The position numbers and the translations under genes are program-made. Under the pieces are notes generated by a model that was given only the letters and a program-made list of their open reading frames with translations, ran no database searches and was not told the origin of the DNA. This document shows positions 59,481-64,000 of a stretch of 64,000 nucleotides of DNA, piece by piece. Within the stretch, counting starts at the first letter, position 1; each line of letters opens with the position of its first letter. Source of the stretch: Ophioderma brevispina (taxonomy: Eukaryota; Echinodermata; Ophiuroidea; Amphilepidida; Ophiodermatidae); assembly GCA_023653785.1 (NCBI GenBank), contig JAMKCH010012656.1, positions 1-64,000 of the forward strand, in the 5' to 3' direction.

Positions 59481-62400
59481 TATAAATGAATGAAAATAAG
59501 TTACTACGTACATAGTGCTGTTTGTGACTTTTCTGGTGTTACAAATGTCTTGTTATTGGTATAATTTGAAAAATAACTAACATAGCTGATTGAATATTTT
59601 TAACTTAATTCAAGTTCACAATCAATTAATTCCAGAACAGGTGTTAAAATGAGTAATTGTTACTATTTTTGCCACAATTTCCTACATTTAATATATTGCA
59701 TGTTTGTAGGTTAACATTCGCAAATGAAAAAGGGGTGTATTCGTGAAATATTCTCATGAAACTTATAGTTGTATCATTACAAAATAAACAAGAAGAGTTC
59801 CTTAAAAAGGACAATCTGCACTAAAGAATTTTAGCTTCTGACAGTAAATTAGGATAGTGTCATGAAACAGTCCATACTTAGTAATTAGTATTAAGTTCCA
59901 TGGTGATGATAATTCACACTTAAATTAAGATGCTGAAATGCATATTGAAAATACCATTGTAATGAAATACAAATGCGGCTGTAATCATTGCACTTACAAT
60001 AGAAATTGTTACTTTTGCTACACATATAGTTTTTAAATGGACTATGATGTGAACTCTGCAAAAATATACCACGGAGTCTGAGCTTTTTTTCTGTTTGTCT
60101 TGTAAAATAAATTCATCGTCGCGTGCACGCAAAGGACCTCAAGTGATAGGCCTATCAATAGCAAATCAAGAGAAGGCTATGTAACCTTTGACCTAACGGT
60201 GGTTTGTATTATTAATGGGATTTTTAACTTTTGCATAACCACAAAATATGGGTAATTTTAAAGGCATAAATTTTAAATCAATATGGTAGTTGTTATTTAT
60301 AGAAATCCTAGTTATTTTCCAATTTCAACACCAAGGAACAGGGGAACAGCAAATTTTTTGCTACTAGGCCTATATATCGTAAGTGCCTATTTTAATATGC
60401 AGGGGACCAGTGCGCCAGTTGTCGCGTGTTTTTGCATAGATGGCTGTGAATCTGTAAACACACCACTTTAATGAGGTAACTCCTTAACTTCTTTTGTCTT
60501 TTGGTTTTATTCCCTAATATCTCACTGTAAAACTTTGCAATGTAACTGGACCTTTCATTTAAACTATTTGTGTCAAATCTAAGACTATATTATGTTGTGT
60601 AAATCACAGTGCTTTGCAAAATGGTGGTATTATAGTAATCACGAGCATATAATTTCCATTGTCCAATTATCGCTTAAGCATGTTGTTAAGACAGTGTAGT
60701 ATTTTCTATTTTTTGTACACGCAGCTCCATGCATTATATGCATTAAACATTGACCCATATCAAGCATTATGTTATATCAAGACAGCAATTCCATACAGCC
60801 TTATGACATGTATTATGGTACACATTGACCCAGATCAATGTGGGTTTTGCCCTTGGTTGATGGGTTCTAAAAATTCCAGACATCCACAAGGTAAGAAAAA
60901 TTATGGGAGAAAAAAAGTGAACCACTTTGCATGTATTCATCCGAATGATAACTAGCCACATGTGTAATAATATTTGGGTCATATTCACATGAGGTTTTTA
61001 GCTATCTGCTTTTCATCAAGGGTCAAACAGGATAGGGGTCTTTGGTATGTAAAATGGTGGGCAAGTCACAAACGTTACAAAATCACTAAATATTCATCAA
61101 TGTTTGTAACTCGCCAATATCAAACCGTTTTCAACCATTTGCAACTTAAATTAGGTAATTTCATCCCATTATAATACTAAAACAATCTTTTAAGATTTTT
61201 TTTTTAACCAAAAATATTGTTAAACAACACATTTTCACATTCAGTCATAGGTGACAAGCCACAAGGTACATATTCTGCAGCATTTGTGTTACATTGCCCA
61301 AGAGATAGAACAGTGCGTGGCATATAATCATATTACCTTGGCTCCAGATCAGCAGTTAAGGCCACCTATGATTGGTGTATGGCGTTGAATAGGCGGATCA
61401 AAGTCAACAGTTAGCTATCACTATTATAGTGCTATTTTTAACCATTGTGTGAAAATTGCATCGCTGGGTGTGAATGAGATACTAGCAAACCCACACCCAA
61501 CCTTTGAGGCTGCAACTGGGAATGTGTGTACAGTATACACAGGGACAGGCACAGGGGAACTTAGACACTGGGGGAAGATATTGGTGGCAAGTCAGTAACA
61601 GACTAACCTCGGCCAGAAAAAAAAAAAACCTTTCATTATTATGTCTAAAAACAATAACAAAAAAATCAAATAAAACTCAACTGGCGCGATTCAAAAATGA
61701 AGGCTCTTTTTTGGCCTTGCTCAACGCCCGGATCGTCGCTTAGACAGTCAAAAACCATTTAAGCAATTTCGTTCTAGTAAGAACCACAGCTAAAAATTGC
61801 ATATTTTCTGCTAAACTTCCACTACAAAATGGCATCTTGAGTTTCCGAACGGAATAACATGCGCTGTAAAAATTACGTGGACTTCACAATAAAAACGATC
61901 AGAAAAAGATAATTGGCCGTAATTTAAAAATCAAGCAAATACTTTGTGTCCAATTTTCCAGGCCTATTTACGACTAAATTTATAAGAGCGGCTCCAATTT
62001 GCACTTTGAATTATATCAACAATTATGCACTATTGTGGATTTTTTCAAATGGTTTTACAGGAAAATACTGTAAATCTTACAGGAAAACAATCCATAAACT
62101 GTACAGCCTTTTATAGTTTCCATCCAAATTCACTTATTTTACCGTTGAATGCATTGTTTTACCAAAATTAAAGGTCCATGGTCCGACGCTAATGATCCCA
62201 GACTTTACCCGAAGTGGTTCAAAAATGATGGTTAGTCAGTAGAAAAGCTACTGTTTGTCTCCAAAAATTTTACCCTGTGACATATTAGGGCTAAAGGATG
62301 TTTGGGTTTGGATGTTATGAGCGAAAATAGGCACTGTAAAAATGTTCTAAAAAGGACGCCGTTTGAGCTGTTTAAACAGTCGCCAGGACTCAAAACGTTG

Positions 62401-63289
62401 CCAAATTTAACTGTTAAAAGGGACTCGAAAACTTGCAAAGACCGTAAAAAAACGTCGTTTAAACTGTTGCGAGTCCCAGCTGCACAGTCAAAAAACCCTG
62501 TTATTTTAAGGCAACATTTTTACGTGTGTCCTATTTTGGTCGACCAATATTGTTTTACATAGTACTCTTGGGCATACAAAATAATGTTTTTAGCTCTATT
62601 TCCAAAACGGGTTGAAATATCGGCGCGAAAACCTACAGATGGGGTTTGAGGGAAGGTTCATATATCAAGATTAAAAATTATTATGCACCATTAACATTTT
62701 TGTTCATTTGTGGATAGGCCTATTAAGGTAGTTTGTTCGTCAGTGCTTTTTTTATTTCAGCCACATTCACAATCTCGGTAATAACTCGCCAAATATTATA
62801 TTTTCGGTGTTTAGTTTGATGGATTTCATTTTTACAGTGTACTGTAATTTTACAGTAATTATTTGGCAGAATTGTTGTCAGTAAAATACTGTAAAAAAAT
62901 TATATTATAGTGTTGCCCAAAATCCGTCTCAGAACAGCTTCACCACATTGTACTAATATAAACTTCGAAGAGACTTTATAGGCTACCCAATGTGTTGTCG
63001 AGAGAGAAGATGATCTCGCAATATCCCATTGATCGATCAATGATTGGTTACTTTATAAGCTGTCGTACGGTGGATTTCAAGTACAGCAAACAGACGAATG
63101 CATAATGGTCTGTTAGGGAAGACTTTCATTTGGCGTTTGGGTATGATTTCCAAAAGTGAAAAATCTATATATCTACAAATGGAATGTTATTTTTGTCAAT
63201 ATTGGTATATGAAAAGAGCTTGTGATATAGTATCATTAATATTGCAAAAAAACATCAATTTCGCCAAATGGCGATTGGCCTGTTTGGAA

Positions 63290-64000
63290 ATCTTCATGAC
63301 GATGTGTTCAGCCGACCCTTACCGCTTCCAACCCGCCACGATTTTTTGTAAGCTGTAAGAATGTTGGCGGCAGGTTTTTCAAATGTGTCACGTGCTCCCG
63401 ACCACACAAGCCTGGCAGAAAAGACTGTACAGGACAGTCCCAGACTTGGCAAAAAAACTAACTGAAAAAGAAAAAATTACTCCTTTTTCGAAAACATGGC
63501 CAATTCGGCACCAGTCTTGAGCAGGTTGGAAGTGGTTTTCTAACAAAAGAAAGGGTGATTGAGACTGCAGACGACTGGCAAAGAACAGGCCAAAGACCTT
63601 GACAGAGAACTACACATGATTGAAAAAGAACAACTGCATCACGATTTCGAAAAATGGCCAAATTTTCGGCAACCAGGATGGAAGTGGTTTTCTAGCAAAA
63701 AAAATCGGCTGTGTGACTGAGCCTTAAAAAATAATGGTGCGGTTTTTGAATGGGAAGGAAGGTACGGCTTGAACACATGAGCGGGTTGGAAGCGGTTTAG
63801 CCGATGAGTGGTCTGTGACTCATTAGTGGTTGTGTTGCAGTTGGAAAACGTGGTAGCAATGAGTTTTTTTTTCTTTTTTTTGCTCAAGCGGCGAGGGAGA
63901 GAAGGGAGAGAAAATGAGACAACTGGAATGTGAAATCGGCGACTGCGACTCAACTCGCGATTACAGAAGATAAGTCGCCGACTTGCGTCTTGACCGGCAA
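63290..64000 (-). repeat. Subrepeat-built element, right arm, continues past window end
   Basis: On the minus strand from about 63735 leftwards: AAGGCTCAGTCACACAGCC, TTTTTTGCTAGAAAACCACT, GGCCATTTTTCGAAATCGTG, CTGTTCTTTGCCAGTCGTCT, a second GTTAGAAAACCACTTCCAAC unit, and GGTCGGGAGCACGTGACACA, the same order as the left arm. To the right (63740-64000) lie more related units and CGGCGACT words up to the window edge, so the outer border is not visible. Confidence 0.7.

Larger units (their letters stand above)
58965..63289. other. AT-rich intergenic DNA with small repeats
   Basis: Contains a tRNA-like unit (59203-59272) and TA runs (59388-59480). Words such as TTTTACAG and TACTGTAAA cluster at 62050-62110 and, partly mirrored, at 62830-62900, resembling eroded ends of a short inverted-repeat element. 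ORFs such as 60659-60955 (which ends beyond a possible CAAG/GTAAG splice donor near 60891) and 62302-62562 have no recognisable domain. Confidence 0.45.

Noticed and set aside
60659..60955. 98-codon ORF ending past a CAAG/GTAAG splice-donor-like site
   Set aside because: No domain, no acceptor or partner exon found; internal ACATTGACCCAKATCAA words are repeated, which suggests repeat DNA.
62302..62562. 86-codon ORF with internal Lys-rich repeats
   Set aside because: Built partly from two related DNA stretches (CGCCGTTTGAGCTGTTTAAA and CGTCGTTTAAACTGTT), no domain.

Overview
This is animal (metazoan) nuclear DNA. It is AT-rich, almost free of host coding sequence and packed with eukaryotic mobile elements: Ty3/gypsy LTR retroelement pieces, several LINEs of different clades, a Penelope-like element with a GIY-YIG nuclease, tRNA-derived SINE-like units, and short inverted-repeat (MITE or foldback) elements. 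One intronless rhodopsin-like GPCR is the only convincing intact protein gene. The mix fits a marine invertebrate (echinoderm, hemichordate, lancelet and cnidarian are all possible); I cannot name the species. Nothing looks bacterial, and there is no operon, CRISPR array or phage.

Layout. 0-10 kb: a broken gypsy RNase H at the left edge, then two inverted copies of a modular repeat (about 440-1200 and 9300-10060) around AT-rich DNA and an AACGTT-rich block (5.4-6.9 kb). 10-18.3 kb: intergenic DNA with a CGATCG-centred repeat field, a tRNA-like unit and a 346-bp inverted-repeat element. 19.5-20.5 kb: the GPCR, minus strand. 20.5-26.5 kb: interspersed repeats and a 1.5-kb foldback structure. 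26.5-39.8 kb: a LINE (here LINE-J) interrupted by a second LINE (LINE-R), with the whole locus duplicated in an unusual nested order; one copy carries a 1.0-kb transposon that is absent from the other. 41-43.5 kb: a LINE 3' end and small foldback elements. 44.9-48.4 kb: decayed gypsy pol with polypurine tract and probable 3' LTR. 49-51 kb: Penelope-like element. 51-52.6 kb: jockey-like LINE, opposite strand. 52.9-55.3 kb: TA-rich DNA, a SINE-like unit and a recurring 16-bp motif. 55.3-55.6 kb: a possible single host exon. 55.7-57.1 and 63.3-64.0 kb: inverted copies of a subrepeat-built element, with AT-rich DNA between them holding a 231-bp MITE.

All retroelement frames are broken by many small insertions and deletions. 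Several breaks are long T or C runs where the family has only a short run. The duplicated copies also differ mainly by one-base indels. Both point to uncorrected long-read consensus error and/or haplotype duplication in the assembly, on top of real decay. I found no strong candidate for a new biological system; the most informative features are the nested duplication, the filled and empty site pair of the 1.0-kb transposon, the divergent GPCR, and several unnamed repeat families.
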